From NCBI RefSeq assembly GCF_024139115.2, contig NC_085140.1, positions 339,078,966-339,142,965 of the forward strand: DNA of 64,000 nt, in the 5' to 3' direction. Each line of letters starts with the position of its first letter. Positions within the stretch are counted from its first letter, which is position 1. This document shows positions 31,570-42,954 of this stretch, piece by piece. The stretch comes from Armigeres subalbatus (lineage: Eukaryota; Arthropoda; Insecta; Diptera; Culicidae). Under the pieces are notes generated by a model. The model was not told where the DNA came from. It worked only from the letters and a program-made list of their open reading frames with translations, and searched no databases. Both the position numbers and the translations under genes were made by a program.

Positions 31570-32486
31570 ATTCATGCAAAAGTTCGAAGGGTACCTCTCA
31601 AGAAGAAGGTTGAGAACCGCTGAATCTATGGAAATAGGCAATGACTACTTTTTATTAAGATTATTACTACAAAAAGTAGTGAACGTCATATTTGAATCGC
31701 CCTTTCTACAAATTTAACAAAATATTCTTTATCTGTATGTATTGCTATGGAACAATGAAATGTACTATATTTAGGTTTATTTTTGGTTCATTCAAAGTCA
31801 ATTGCCTATGTTCCAGGTATGAAGCCACCCGAGTAAAAATTAATGACTATGTCTGAAACTCGATTTATGCATATGCATAACATGTGATAGATTTAGTACG
31901 GAAAAGGTATTGGAGGGTAACCTCTTTCTTCTGTGGGGTTTGATCCCACAAAACCAGTACGCTAGACAGGTGCTTTTTGGGTAAAAGAGTTTCGTGTAAA
32001 AGAGTTTCGAAATCCCGAATAAATGTCAAAATGAGACAACACAATTGGGTTTTGATTTTCATATTTCTAGAACAAAGCCTACTATTTTATCAGTTTTGCT
32101 CAAGGTGAAACTATCCAGAATGCATAAATAAATTTTACCTCGCATTTTCAGAGATACCAATCTCATCAAAGAATTAACGAAAAACTGTCATCTTTTTATT
32201 TTAGCTTAGCTGCGTCGCAGTAATCGTAGATTAGAGAAATAATATCTACTCGTTGTTTTGGCTTTAATATTGGCGACCTTGAAAACGCGAGGTGTAACAA
32301 CATTGGATTTCGAAAAGCTTGTCCTTAAACAGGAGCAATTTTTAGATGAAAATCGAAGTCTAGACATGGGGCTCATAGGCGAGTCTAGGCAGCAAAGTCA
32401 CCTAGCAACCTCGTGCGTCTTGAGTTTCATTGAGTACATATCTTTTGTTTTTAATACGGTAATATTAGCTTATGTCTGTCTGTGTA
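31570..32486. other. No recognised gene
   Basis: About 900 bases, AT-rich. A weak inverted pair (GGAAATAGGCAAT near 31629 and its complement near 31805) hints at an old MITE. A 101-codon open frame near 32258 has no domain. Confidence 0.4.
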
Positions 32487-32636
32487 CAGGTCGGACTCGT
32501 TTATTCGGAGACTCGATAATTCAGGGATTATATTATCCAGGGTTCGAATATCTGGAATTATAGACTCCATTATCCGTAGTTTCTTTTTTTTCGTTTTTTT
32601 TTTAGTTTTAATTTTTAATTTCAATTTTATAATATA

Positions 32637-32999
32637 CAGTCGACTCTCTACATCTCGATGTTCTATATCTCTATAGCTCTGCTTATGTCGATGGTTAACT
32701 CGGTCATGTCATGCCACATACATTTTGCGTTCTACATCTCAATAATAGAGATGTTATCGAGAGGTCTCGATATTTCTTTATCTCGTTGTATTCTGGTCAA
32801 TATATTCAAATTTCAAGACTACTAGACCAGTTTGGGGCAATAACAAACAAATCAATAACAGGAAATGACATTTCTTTTGTTGTTGTTTTCCATAGCAACG
32901 AGCTTTTTTGATCTAGTGCCCATTTCAATTTTCCTTCCATTGCTCGATCTCTCCCTATCTCGATGGTCCCTTCAATATCAGAATGTGGAGAGGTGACTG
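32637..32999. mobile_element. Tigger-type MITE with TA duplication
   Basis: TA at 32635-32636 and 33000-33001. The ends are CAGTCGACTCTCTACATC and the complement of CAGTCACCTCTCCACATTC. Subterminal ATCTCGATG / TATCTCGATGG words are inverted. The 363-base element has no ORF. It lies 150 bases inside the left end of the larger Tigger-like element, whose termini differ, so it is a separate family. Confidence 0.75.
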
Positions 33000-34037
33000 T
33001 ACAATATGATTATTTAATAATATGGGACGTATCTAGGGTGTGGGAGAAAGATCGAAAAAGGGGTTGTTTTGTATATTGAAATTTGACTATAGACTTGCAT
33101 ATCAAATTCATAATTTCAAATAAATATATTACTGTTACATTAATACAAAATATGATTTTTAGAAGAAATATGAACGTAGCTGGAATGGGAGGGACTGAAA
33201 GAGCGGTGTTCTATATATTTAATCTTATTTTCATGAATCAATTATTTTCTCTAGCACATGTCCACAAACTTCTCGCTTCAAGAACTTTCCCATGGATGTC
33301 TGTTTCCTCTCTTTCCTTCCTTGCAATTACTTGATCGATTGATTCGATTGTCAATTAAGCTGTTGCAGCTGTTGAAAAAAATTGCATTGAATTTCCCATT
33401 TATATCAATCCAATGTGGTTCCAAAAGCGGTCACACATTCGACAGATGAAAACGCCAACATAGAACGCTGTGTTTGGGTGCATAACACGGATCGCAAAAT
33501 TCGCTCTCAATTGATAATTGACGACGGTAGACTTTGTTGATCATGAAAACAAATTGCTCGTCACCTGATACAAATGCAAAAAAAGGGGTAGAGAAATATA
33601 TCTCTCACGGACGTTGTGATAAAACGCTTCGTTCTAGTACAATTTCAATGAAGACCATGTGTAAAGCAAGTCAAAATGCGTGATCAGCACCGATGTCGAT
33701 TGGAGTGCAACTCCCTCCCTCATCGTACCCGTCATTCTTGTTAAACAAACCATCTTAACATTATGTATGGATTGTCTTATGTAATTTATGGACGATCTAT
33801 TTAGGAGGGCAGAGCAGAGTTGGGTTTGACCACGGCGACCACTTCCAGCTACCAGAGTAAATCTTCCAAATTTTCTTGAAATTTTTAACATTCTGGAAAA
33901 AGTTATCTGAATAGCTTGAAAAAACGTTCTGAATTTTCATTGGAAGATCCTTCCTGATTTCCAAGGAAATTCCTCCGATTATTACTATTATTATTTCCAA
34001 TTCAGAAGTTCGTCTGAATTTCTTGTAATTTCTAGAT
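33000..34037. other. Unassigned body sequence of the Tigger-like element
   Basis: No transposase motif was recognised. Short frames on both strands look random. Confidence 0.4.
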
Positions 34038-34281
34038 TGCTTTGAGAATAGGTCGTATGTGCAAAAGAGAGATTCTCTTTGATCGCGCTCTCTTTCGCTA
34101 ATATATCGGCTAGTTTTGCATTTTTTGCTACATTTCCACTTCAGCATGATAGACAAAGCTATCGTCTTTGGTTATTTGCCAAAAAAATCGAAGTAAACTT
34201 TTGTATAGTTTTGTAATAATCGAAAGAGAATAGATCCAAAGAGAGACTCTCTTTTGCACATACGACCTATTTTCAAAGCAC
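34038..34281. mobile_element. MITE with 7-bp candidate duplication
   Basis: The inverted arms GAATAGGTCGTATGTGCAAA and their complement extend about 60 bases, through AAGAGAGATTCTCTTTG. TCTAGAT occurs on both sides (34031-34037 and 34282-34288). TCTAGA is itself palindromic, so the exact boundary is uncertain. Confidence 0.75.
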
Positions 34282-34750
34282 TCTAGATTTATCTGCATTT
34301 TTAAGGAATTTCTTCTGAATTTCAGCTAAAGTTTCTTTTTGGATTCTAGTATAGCCGTACCGAATGGCTATATGATCGCTCCAAAAACAAACATATTTGA
34401 GATGGCTTGGAGAATCATAGTATTATATACCGACCGTCTATGGTCGGCGAATTGAGGTGATGTCTGTGTGTTTGAGTGCACAAAATCTAACCCATTTTTT
34501 GCACGTGCACGATTTTATCGCTTTGGCGAATGCGATCATGTCACCGCTTGAAAGTTATGAAAGATAGAATCGTGGCGACTAGTTGTCGCCATTGTGAAAA
34601 TTAAATCGCATAGGTCTCAGGTAGCCTTTACATTGTTATCTATTGAAAATTGGACAACAGTTTCATTGCTTTCTGTTGACAATTGACTAGATCAAACGTT
34701 ATGTTCAGAAATAATGGCCAAAATGCATTTTTTTGGCGAAAAGTGCGTAA

Positions 34751-35451
34751 TAGACTAGCCCAGCTTAGTATGGGGAGAAAAAAATGTTGTCGAATTCCAC
34801 GGGGCACCCCCCAGAATTGTGTCTTTGGGTGAGAAAATCAATCTCTGAAAATTTCAGCTCAATCGCTTGTTGCATAAGCTGGCGCATTTGAATTGAAGTT
34901 TGTATGGGGATTTCAGCCAAAATGTATAGGAAAATACACCTCCGTCACTCATTCGATCTGGAAATTGGTTCTGATTGCTCGATTGACCTCAGAATTGCAA
35001 AAACGGCAGTTGGTATGCTACAGAACAATTTCACAGAACATTGTAAGATGATTAAATGAACTTTTATATAGTTTTCGGCTGATTTATTAGGAGCTGAATT
35101 GTGTATTTTTGGATTTATTGATCGAATCGTATCAGCCGAAACCTATATAAAAGTTCATTTAATCATCGTACAATGTTCTGTGAAATTGTTCTGTAGCATA
35201 TCAATTTCCGTTTTTGCAATTCTGAGGTAAATCGAGCAATCAGAACCAATTTCCAGATCGAATGAGTGACGGAGGTGTATTTTCCTATACATTTTGGCTG
35301 AAATCCCCATACAAACTTCAATTCAAATGCGCCAGCTTATGCAACAAGCGATTGAGCTGAAATTTTCAGAGATTGATTTTCTCACCCAAAGACACAATCC
35401 TGGGGGGTGCCCCGTGGAATTGAACAACTTTTTGTTTCCTGGGCCAGTCTA
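34751..35451. mobile_element. Foldback MITE with 8-bp duplication (GTGCGTAA)
   Basis: GTGCGTAA stands before (34743-34750) and after (35452-35459). The ends are TAGACTAGCCCAG and the complement of TAGACTGGCCCAG. Arms of about 320 bases are nearly perfect complements (CCACGGGGCACCCCCC, TCTTTGGGTGAGAAAATC, TACACCTCCGTCACTC all occur in both). The loop near 35090-35130 is short. An 8-base duplication and a YAG end suit hAT. The arms are so well matched that the transcript would form long dsRNA. Confidence 0.88.
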
Positions 35452-35471
35452 GTGCGTAAACAGTCTAGCTA

Positions 35472-36339
35472 AAGCCTGTCCACGTTAAATTTCGGACAGT
35501 CAGATAATGTTCAATTCATTTGTCGCCATTTCATCAATTTGGACGAGAGCTAAAACATGCTAAAAGCAGCGGTTAAGCGAAGAGATTGAGCTGTCATGTA
35601 AATAGTTCGTCTCAGTGATTGGTAACAATGTTTAAAAATCGCTTTGGGTGATGGGTGTCCGAAATTTAACGTGGACAGTAGAGTGATTCAAATTTTGACT
35701 TTTTGGGTCCCCGATGCTTAAATGATAGCATTTCCCATTTTAATGATCCTCCCAATTTTTTAGCTAATTTGAATGTAATTTGAGTGAGCACGAACAGTTC
35801 GAAGTTTGTATGAAAATCACTATGAAAACTGTAACTTTTGTGAAAAGTCGTTCCCAACTCTTCCCAATAAGCTCCAAAAACATAGGAAATTTAACAAGGT
35901 AGCGGGTCGTCTTTGTTGCGAAACGTTTTGATGCTTGCAAGAAAAGATATTAAGAAAATACTGAATCGTGGGAAATTCAATTTAACACGTAAAAGAATAA
36001 CAACAATATCAATAATGAGCATTTTTGTTTTCTTGATAACTTTGCTTTCAAACGACAAATCGCTTCGCAACAACAACTGCCTTTCAGCTTAGGAAGTATT
36101 CTATGTAGTCAACGTGCTGATTACCTTTAAACAGTTCATGGGCCAACTCACAGAATGGTCTATCACATAAGGGTCAATTTTCACAGTAATATGCATGTAT
36201 ACATCAAATGACGTGTGCACAATCAACTTACATCCAAATTTGCTAAAAATTTAGGAGGATTATCAAAATGGCAAATGCAATCGTTTAAGCATAGGGGAGC
36301 AAAAAAGTCAAAATTTGAATCACTCTAGTGGACAGGCTT
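35472..36339. mobile_element. MITE with TA duplication and 28-bp ends, split by another foldback
   Basis: TA at 35470-35471 and 36340-36341. The left end AAGCCTGTCCACGTTAAA continues through TTTCGGACA, and the complement is at the right, where the end is split: TGTCCGAAATTTAAC lies before the inner insertion and GGCTT after it. Without the insertion it is about 210 bases. Confidence 0.82.
35679..36327. mobile_element. Foldback MITE with 8-bp duplication (GTGGACAG), inside another MITE end
   Basis: GTGGACAG at 35671-35678 and 36328-36335. The ends are TAGAGTGATTCAAATTTTG and its complement. The arms share GATGCTTAAATGAT / ATGCTTAAACGAT, TTTCCCATTTTAATGATC and TTTAGCAAATTTGG-like words. It sits exactly in the right terminal repeat of the MITE at 35472. 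It has the same TSD length and TAGA start as the foldback at 34751, so both may be hAT relatives. Confidence 0.88.
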
Positions 36340-36623
36340 TATTTTTTGGCACCTATTCTCAACCAACAAGTTACATCCAAATGAGAATCCTGTCTTATCA
36401 TTCCATATAGAAAAAATACTATTTTTCCATAATAAACCATAAAGTGACCGATACAGCTAGATGGATTAATCAAGGTTTTTCCTAAATAATTTCTGACAAC
36501 ACCACTGCAAACCAAATAAAACATTAGCTTTTCGTTACTTAATTGCAGGTCTAATTTATTTCTGATGATTCGATTATCCGGAGTGAAAAAAAAATCGATA
36601 CTTCGGTAATCGAGTCCGACCTG

Positions 36624-38726
36624 TAGGGGGAGATCCCCCAGCGCCGGACACCTCTCAATAGCGGACATATCTCAAAACGACACTTGCAGAGGTCTCTCCG
36701 ACATCTTATGTAGTACAAAAAAAAGCTTTTGAAAAGTCCTTTACTTGCAGGGAATATCAGATCCTCATGTTGTAAGCTTTGTACAAAATTTGAGTTTGAA
36801 CAAAAATGTCAAAAAAATCATGTATCGCCTTACTGTACAATGTTAAAATCAATTGAATGCATCCTGATTATGTGGAGATGGTCAATATTAAACATATTTT
36901 ACGATCATGAATTGTTTCAATTATGATATGATTGTGGTGCAAAAACAATTTAGGTATCTTGTAGCTGTCCCCCGGGTCCGGACAGTGAGATTTTTCATGT
37001 TACCAAATAGCCATTCTTTACACTTGTTTTGATAAACTTACTTCAATTCAATCATATATTCTTACTAAGGTATCAGAAATAAGCAGAAATAAAAATTGAA
37101 TGAAAAATAAAAAAAGGTATGAATTTGAAGTGGTATGTAACAAATTTAGCAGGAGAGTCAAATAAGCTCTACTAATACATTTTAATATCTACAACTTACA
37201 TCAAATTAAAAATATTACTACATATTCTTAACAATGTATTTACTCATCCAACAGGAATTTGGTCATATTTCAACATGATATAGGGTAAAACGTCCTATCG
37301 TTGTGGTATGTCCTAATATTGCGGTAGTGTTAAAGTAGACCTTGGGCATAGTGTTTCAACTTTCCCCGATATGCTGGGCAAGTTGAAACGACGCATATTA
37401 AAATATATTGATCAAAAGGTCATTTTTTCAGCACTTGGAAGTTCTACTTTAAAAATCCGTTTCAACTTGCCCCAATGTACCTTATAAATAACTAAGTGAA
37501 TCAAATACTATAAGCAGTAGCCTAAATTGTTCAACAATTCAACTCCAAATTCACTACAAAATAATTAACATCTTAGACGTGAAAGTAGCCATATGCTGTC
37601 ATGTCGTGAAGTTGGTTTTTGTCGTTTGGTCTCACGTTAAATAGATGTAATTTTGCCAAAAGCGCTGCTTTTCTTCGCGGATGTTAAATTTGCAAGATGT
37701 TGCCACCTTCATGACTAATGCCATTTACACAAATTTTGTGAAATCGTTGAAAAACACTCAGATATATATCTCCATAGTATTGTCGCCTTACAACACACTA
37801 ATGGCTATGAATAGCCATATCTAATGATCCGTGAAAATGATTCACTCATCTCCAAAGAGCACCTTCACAACCGTTAAAATCACCATGATTCGCAATTCAC
37901 GCATTTTTTCCGCAATAATCGTTCATTGTTTTCGACAACCATCGGCACGATATGTGGCTGCATCCGTGTCCAAATCGTTTTACCAGCGGGTGGTGATGGT
38001 ACAAATTGAGTTTCATTTTCCGGCTCTATCTCTACACTACGGAGGTGGGAGGGGATCAAGTTGTATACACCATTTAGCTGCTCGAAGTAATAATCAAGTG
38101 CACCTCCGAGCTGAAGCCCAGACGCGGAGAGCGAGAGCGTGCGAAGGAGGACCCCGATGTTTACAAATCCGTAACATGCTGCGGTGAAGGCGCGCAGATT
38201 AGTGAATCAAAGCGCTACAAATTTCACGGTTACCCACCGCACGTTTTGTTTGGCGAGATGAAGGCAAAAAAGTAAGTTGTATCGCCTCATCCAACCCATC
38301 ATCTCTGTCTGCTGGTCCCATCGCCTTCGTTCGGAAGAGAGAATGGCGGTGTTGGCGTGTTAAAACAGCCCGAACGCGATTGCGAACCGTGGGTAATTAC
38401 CGTAATAAATCATCGATTAGCATCATCAGCATCTTCGCCATCCAGCGGAGCGTGTGCACATCGCGATTTGGAGTTTTGTTTTGACGCGCGAATTACTGCT
38501 TGTAGGGGTGGGCCGAACATGTGTAGACGGTCGAAGCCTGGTATCACGTAAATCAAGTTAATTCGATTGTTTCTGGTGTTTGGGGTATTAATCAAGCTCT
38601 GTGATTAGAATAGCGCGAAGACAATGTGCCTATGCATGTTAACTTCGTACTGGATCACGCTTGTTGAGTTGTTACTTTGTGATGCTTCTCAAGATTATCA
38701 GATCTCGAAACCTTTTTATTTCTTGT
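36624..38726. other. No recognised gene; one hairpin
   Basis: About 2.1 kb. A hairpin GTTTCAACTTtcccc...AAGTTGAAAC lies near 37347-37388, repeated in part near 37459. The GC-richer stretch at 37830-38560 contains an open frame of 118 codons with no domain. It could be unique host sequence. Confidence 0.4.
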
Positions 38727-38738
38727 ATTCAGCGTGAA

Positions 38739-39032
38739 TACAAGGAGCCCTCCTTAGCCGTGCGGTAAGACGCGCGGCTACAAAGCAAGACCATGCTGAG
38801 GGTGGTTGGGTTCGATTCCCGGTACCGGTCTAGGCAATTTTCGGATTGGAAATTGTCTCGACTTCCCTGGGCATAAAAGTAGCATCGTGTTAGCCTCATG
38901 ATATACGAATGCAAAAATGGTAACTTGGCTTAGAAACCTCGCAGCTAATAACTGTGGAAGTGCTGAATGAACACTAAGATGCGAGGCGGCTCTGTCCCAG
39001 TGTGGGGATGTAATGCCAATAAGAAGAAGAAG
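38739..39032 (+). mobile_element. tRNA-derived SINE (Feilai-like) with 12-bp duplication
   Basis: ATTCAGCGTGAA occurs at 38727-38738 and 39033-39044. The head is tRNA-like (TTAGCCGTGCGG as A box, GGTTCGATTCC as B box), the body is the same as at 59224-59506, and the 3' end is AAGAAGAAGAAG. These features match the published description of Feilai: tRNA-related promoter, unrelated conserved region, triplet 3' repeats. Feilai itself is an inference. Confidence 0.85.
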
Positions 39033-39044
39033 ATTCAGCGTGAA

Positions 39045-40852
39045 GTAAATTGATGTTTGAAACCAAATGATGTGTCTCCAGCAGATTTCGGCTCACTGAA
39101 TCCGAATCTGTCGTCAGATATGCTCCAACACGTCCAAATTTTGAGATATAAACTAGATGAGTTTCGAAGAAATTTGCATTTTTAGAAGGACTGTCATGCA
39201 GTATATAAATAAAGTTTAAGATCAATCAATACCCGAAATCTTCTAAGCACATCTGAGTTATGATTTATTATCAGATTTTGTTTTGTTGTTTTCTAGTTGG
39301 TTTTCCCACAGATAACCGTAAGCATTTAAACAAGCCGTATATGCGACTATAACGCTATCACACAGCTAACGAGCCTTATACTGGCTCTACAATAGGCCTA
39401 TATAGCCAAAAAGGCGAAATATAATGCTAATGGTTACCTGGGCCTTGGATTTAAGTTCAGTGAATTTACCGTAAAAATGTTCTATTCAAGTCCGTTTCAA
39501 AAACTTGCATGCATAAGTTGAAAAAACTTGTTGTTACTTTATCGTAAATGTTGTTTTGTAAATTTGGAGAAGTTTTCTACGGAATAAACATCAAATGCTC
39601 GAGTAATTGATGTTTTGCTTAAGTGTTAACGATATTTTCCGGCAATATTGACCATGCAGGAATAACATTTTTTAAATGGTCTTTCGGCTTTCCATAGAGA
39701 TACTCAAAGACATGTGTTTCGGGCCTAATCAATCACAATTAAATTATTGACAATTTATCGTATATAACGGTTCTACCATCTTTTTGTACGAAATAACGAT
39801 TATGTCATGCAGCAAGAAGCCCCGTTGAACGTTGAACACGTTGCACAGCATACAAGTGGAGCCCAAGTTTTCTTCTGGCGCATAACTTTGCGTCTGAAAC
39901 ATAGCTCATAACACAGCTGGATGAAACTAGTGAACATTTTTTTCCGTTTCACTGCCTTATCGTGACCACAGATAAAAGAAAATGCATTGTGGTTATTACA
40001 ACATCTATGCAACATTTTAAACGCGAATTTAAAAAATAAAGTCCCCCCTTCCGCACAAGTAAATTATTCACGTTTTCCGGTTTCTGTTGCGTTGCCGTCA
40101 ACGTCGCTTCAGCTTGTATGCTTATGAATATGCCCAAATTTCTATCATAAGAATATTGGAATGATGATAAATAACAGAAATAATAAAAATACATAGTGTT
40201 CGATAGTTCGTTAAGGACTGTTAATTGCACTCGTCGTGAGATCGCCCGCCAGATAAACAGGGACACAGCACGTAATGTTATTCACTCCAATTTCTTCTTC
40301 TTGTTCAAATCCGATGACAGTCATTCAACAGATATTTACACACAATCAACATATACTTTAATTTTCTTAAATTGAACACTTAGAGTACAAACTTCATTGA
40401 AAACTAGCACCATTGAAACTTAAAATAATTCAAATTAAATTCTACTAGTCGTTCACCACTTTTCTATTTCGGTTCGATGATGATGGCGGTGATGTGAAGG
40501 TGTCGCTGATATTGTGAGTCCCAACTCCCATGGCTGCTTGTCTTAAATAGCGGGTGTTTCCATCTTGTATCAGTTCCTTGAAGAAAAGAAACAAATTTTC
40601 CGAAGGGCGCCAAGTTTGATTTAATGCACTACATCATAGTATGTGTGCATGCTGTGGGTTGGTCGCTCTTCAAATGTAGATGGCGCGTCGATACACTTTT
40701 CGCAACAGATATTGCGTGCAGTTCCCGTTCCTTCTTTATTCAAATGAACATAATAAAGGAGCTTCAATTGACAGTAAATACACCAAATCACTTGAGCTGA
40801 TTATTGAAAATTTTGTCGTGCCAGAGAAAAAACATCATATTTACATTCAATA
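39045..40852. other. No recognised gene
   Basis: About 1.8 kb, AT-rich, no motif. Short frames are unremarkable. Confidence 0.45.
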
Positions 40853-40861
40853 GATCTTACT

Positions 40862-41119
40862 CAGACAAACAGACGCAACACTAGAGAATTTACCATCAAC
40901 CATGACTTCAACGATCAATTTGAAGCAATCAATGCGCGTTTCACAACTAAAGGCGCTAGCGTCGTAATCCTTCGAGATTAACATTGCACTTCAGAGCCTT
41001 CTGGTGACAATGTCATACGAAACATTGTTTCGTATAACACGCTCGTAAGGTGGTGGTAGAGGAGTTGAGCGATGATTTTTTCTGCAAAATGTTCAAGCTG
41101 TTACGTCTGTTTGTCTGTG
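40862..41119. mobile_element. MITE with 9-bp duplication
   Basis: GATCTTACT stands at 40853-40861 and 41120-41128. The ends are CAGACAAACAGACGCAAC and the complement of CACAGACAAACAGACGTAAC, so the left end lost CA. 258 bases, no protein. Mutator- or foldback-type elements make 9-base duplications; hAT makes 8. Confidence 0.82.
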
Positions 41120-41128
41120 GATCTTACT

Positions 41129-41689
41129 TCCATGAAAGCATAATATTTGTTTTACTTGGATAAAACTATTATATTGAATTATTGTTACTTTCCTCTCAGA
41201 ACCGTCCACCGAATATACAGAAAGCTTGTACAAGTATTTGAACGTACGAAACAAGCCAGCCTCGGGCTGACAGTCTCGATAATAAAGCGACTCGATAATA
41301 AACGTGACTGGCATAAAACATATTTTTATACAACTTTAAATAAGTAATATTGAAGAAAAATGGCCTTTCACCTCATTTCGAAAGGTTTGATGTGTGTGGA
41401 CCATGTTAAACCTTCATAAGCTAGCAATTCTTTTCATAGGGCAAAGGCCGTTCTAAAATGCTCAAAATTCATCGAGGTGTATCTCAAAATCTCGCCGCGT
41501 TAGAGCAATCTGAATTCAGATTCAGATTCAGCGAACCAAATCTACTAGAGACACATTGTTTGGTGTTGAGGACTAAATCTTGTTGAGCTGTGTTATTGGT
41601 CAGGTAACTAACAAAAATGTACGCTTGTAGACCGGAAAGAATAAATTTTGACTGTTACGTCGTTTTCAAATTTTGGTCTAGAAATGATC
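41129..41689. other. No recognised gene
   Basis: About 560 bases with a small direct repeat (GATTCAGATTCAG near 41517). Nothing else is visible. Confidence 0.4.
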
Positions 41690-42165
41690 TAAAGGGACAT
41701 ACGGCTGAACAGGACATTTGGTCGAAAAAGTTACTTGACCGCATAGGGTCATTTAGTCGAAAATGCCGTTTGGCCGAAATTTCTTTTTGGCAGGAAGGAT
41801 CATTTGGCCAAAATGCCATTTGGATGAACAGGTGATATGGCCGAAAATGTCGTTTGGTTGAAAATACCGTTTGGTCGTTTGCTAGTAAGAAGGCCATTCA
41901 ACAGAAAAAGCCGTTTGGCAAATAGGGCCATTTGACCGAAAATGTATTTTGGATGAAAAAAAAGTATGGCCCAAAATGTGGTTGGCCGAACGGGTCATTC
42001 CGCTGAAAAGTCGTTCTGTCAAAATGGATAATTTGGCCGAAACTGCCGTTCAGCCGGCACAAATAGCCATTTGGGTCAAACACTTGAAAACGTCGTTTAG
42101 CCGAACAGAACATATGCCCGAATATATAGTTTGACTGAACGCATCATACGACCATAAACTTCGTT
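41690..42165. repeat. Degenerate minisatellite built on CATTTGGCCGAAAAT
   Basis: Imperfect units of about 20-25 bases carrying TTTGGCCGAA / TTTGGTCGAA / CCGTTTGGC variants. The same words reappear at 43610-43735 after an unrelated block. Open frames through it (LFGQNAIWMNR, etc.) are compositional. Confidence 0.75.
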
Positions 42166-42599
42166 TTATCGAAAAATAGTGAATGTGAAATATATGAAGT
42201 GATTAATGAAAATTCAGAAGTGAGAAGTAAAAATCGAGTAATGAGAAGAGAGCAAAGAGGAGTGAAAATCGGAAGAAAAGACGTCTCACTTCTCACGCTT
42301 CATTTCATATCTCATATACAGTGAAAAGTGGGATGTGATAAATTATGAATAAGATGTGTGAAGTGAGTCGTCTCACCATAATTTATTACTGCTCACGGCC
42401 AAAAAGGAGAAGTGTGAATTAAGAAGTAAGATGTGAGAAATAAGAAATGATGATTAAAATGTTAAAAACGAGACGTATCCATTCTCACAACAAAAATCGG
42501 GAAGTGCGAAGTGAGAAGCAAGCTATGTGAAAAATGATGAATGAGAAGTTGACGTTGCTCTTCATTTCTCTGCTCGAACTTATCATTCCATTTTTTTTA
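42166..42599. repeat. Purine-rich GTGAGAAGTGAGAAAT array, part 1
   Basis: Irregular GAGAAGTGAGAAAT words mixed with their complement TCACTTCTCAC. The strands switch within a few bases, so hairpins can form. It continues in parts at 42845-42925 and 43736-44395. Confidence 0.75.
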
Positions 42600-42828
42600 C
42601 TTCAAACGGCTACGCGGTCTTTAAAGATTAAAATAAGATTTATATTTGTTCAACGTTTCGACGTTTGGACACGGGGTTGGTGTATTCATCAGGGGAAAAA
42701 TATTATGTTTGTTCCTTCTCTAATGTTTGGTCTTACAATAACTGTCTGGTGTCGAAACGTGTCGAACGGTTTGACAAATATAAATCTCATTTAATCCCTA
42801 AAGACTGACTGCGTAGCCGTTTTAAGTT
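42600..42828. repeat. Inverted repeat with a hammerhead-like core (older copy)
   Basis: Left arm AAACGGCTACGCGGTCTTT ... TTTATATTTGT; right arm is the complement with ten or more differences. The left arm, read on the minus strand, has CCTGATGAATACACCAACC followed by CCGTGTCCAAACGTCG, the same pattern as the better-kept copy at 45112-45325. The right arm keeps only the GTGTCGAAACGTG part. The core here is mutated. Confidence 0.6.
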
Positions 42829-42844
42829 AAAATAAAAATAAACA

Positions 42845-42925
42845 GTCGATCATTCGAAAGTACTTCTCATTTCTCATTTCTCACTTCTCATTTCTCATTT
42901 CTCACTTCTCAATTATTATTGATCA
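42845..42925. repeat. TTCTCATTTCTCACTTCTCA array fragment
   Basis: Seven consecutive 9-10-base TCTCATTTC / TCTCACTTC words, the complement of the purine-rich array next to it. Confidence 0.8.
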
Positions 42926-42954
42926 ATTCACACTTTTTACAATCACACATTTTA

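Larger units (their letters stand above)
34349..36485 (+). repeat. Dispersed 'family X' copy 3, interrupted by nested insertions
   Basis: It begins with ATGGCTATATGATCGCTCC and AAAAACAAAC, runs through TGATGTCTGTGTGT and a single degenerate unit (TGACAATTGACTAGATC ... AATAATGGCCAAAATGC), is interrupted at 34751-35451 and 35472-36339, and ends with GCTAGATGGATTAATCAAGG. The tandem 166-bp amplification seen at 56390-58605 is absent here, so the amplification is specific to the other copy. Confidence 0.7.
32487..36623. mobile_element. pogo/Tigger-like transposon with TA duplication, multiply nested
   Basis: TA flanks both sides (32485-32486 and 36624-36625). The inverted ends CAGGTCGGACTCGTTTATTC and the complement of CAGGTCGGACTCGATTACC are of pogo/Tigger type. 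No transposase is recognisable; most of the 4.1 kb is later insertions (entries at 32637, 34038, 34349, 34751, 35472, 35679). The original element was probably a short non-autonomous copy. Confidence 0.75.

Noticed and set aside
36624..37000. GGATCCCCCAGCGCCGGACA and CCCCCGGGTCCGGACAG as inverted ends of another element
   Set aside because: Too short and imperfect; no duplication at the boundaries.
37831..38595. GC-richer open frames (118 and 64 codons) as host exons
   Set aside because: No recognisable domain or conserved splice pattern; cannot be supported from sequence alone.
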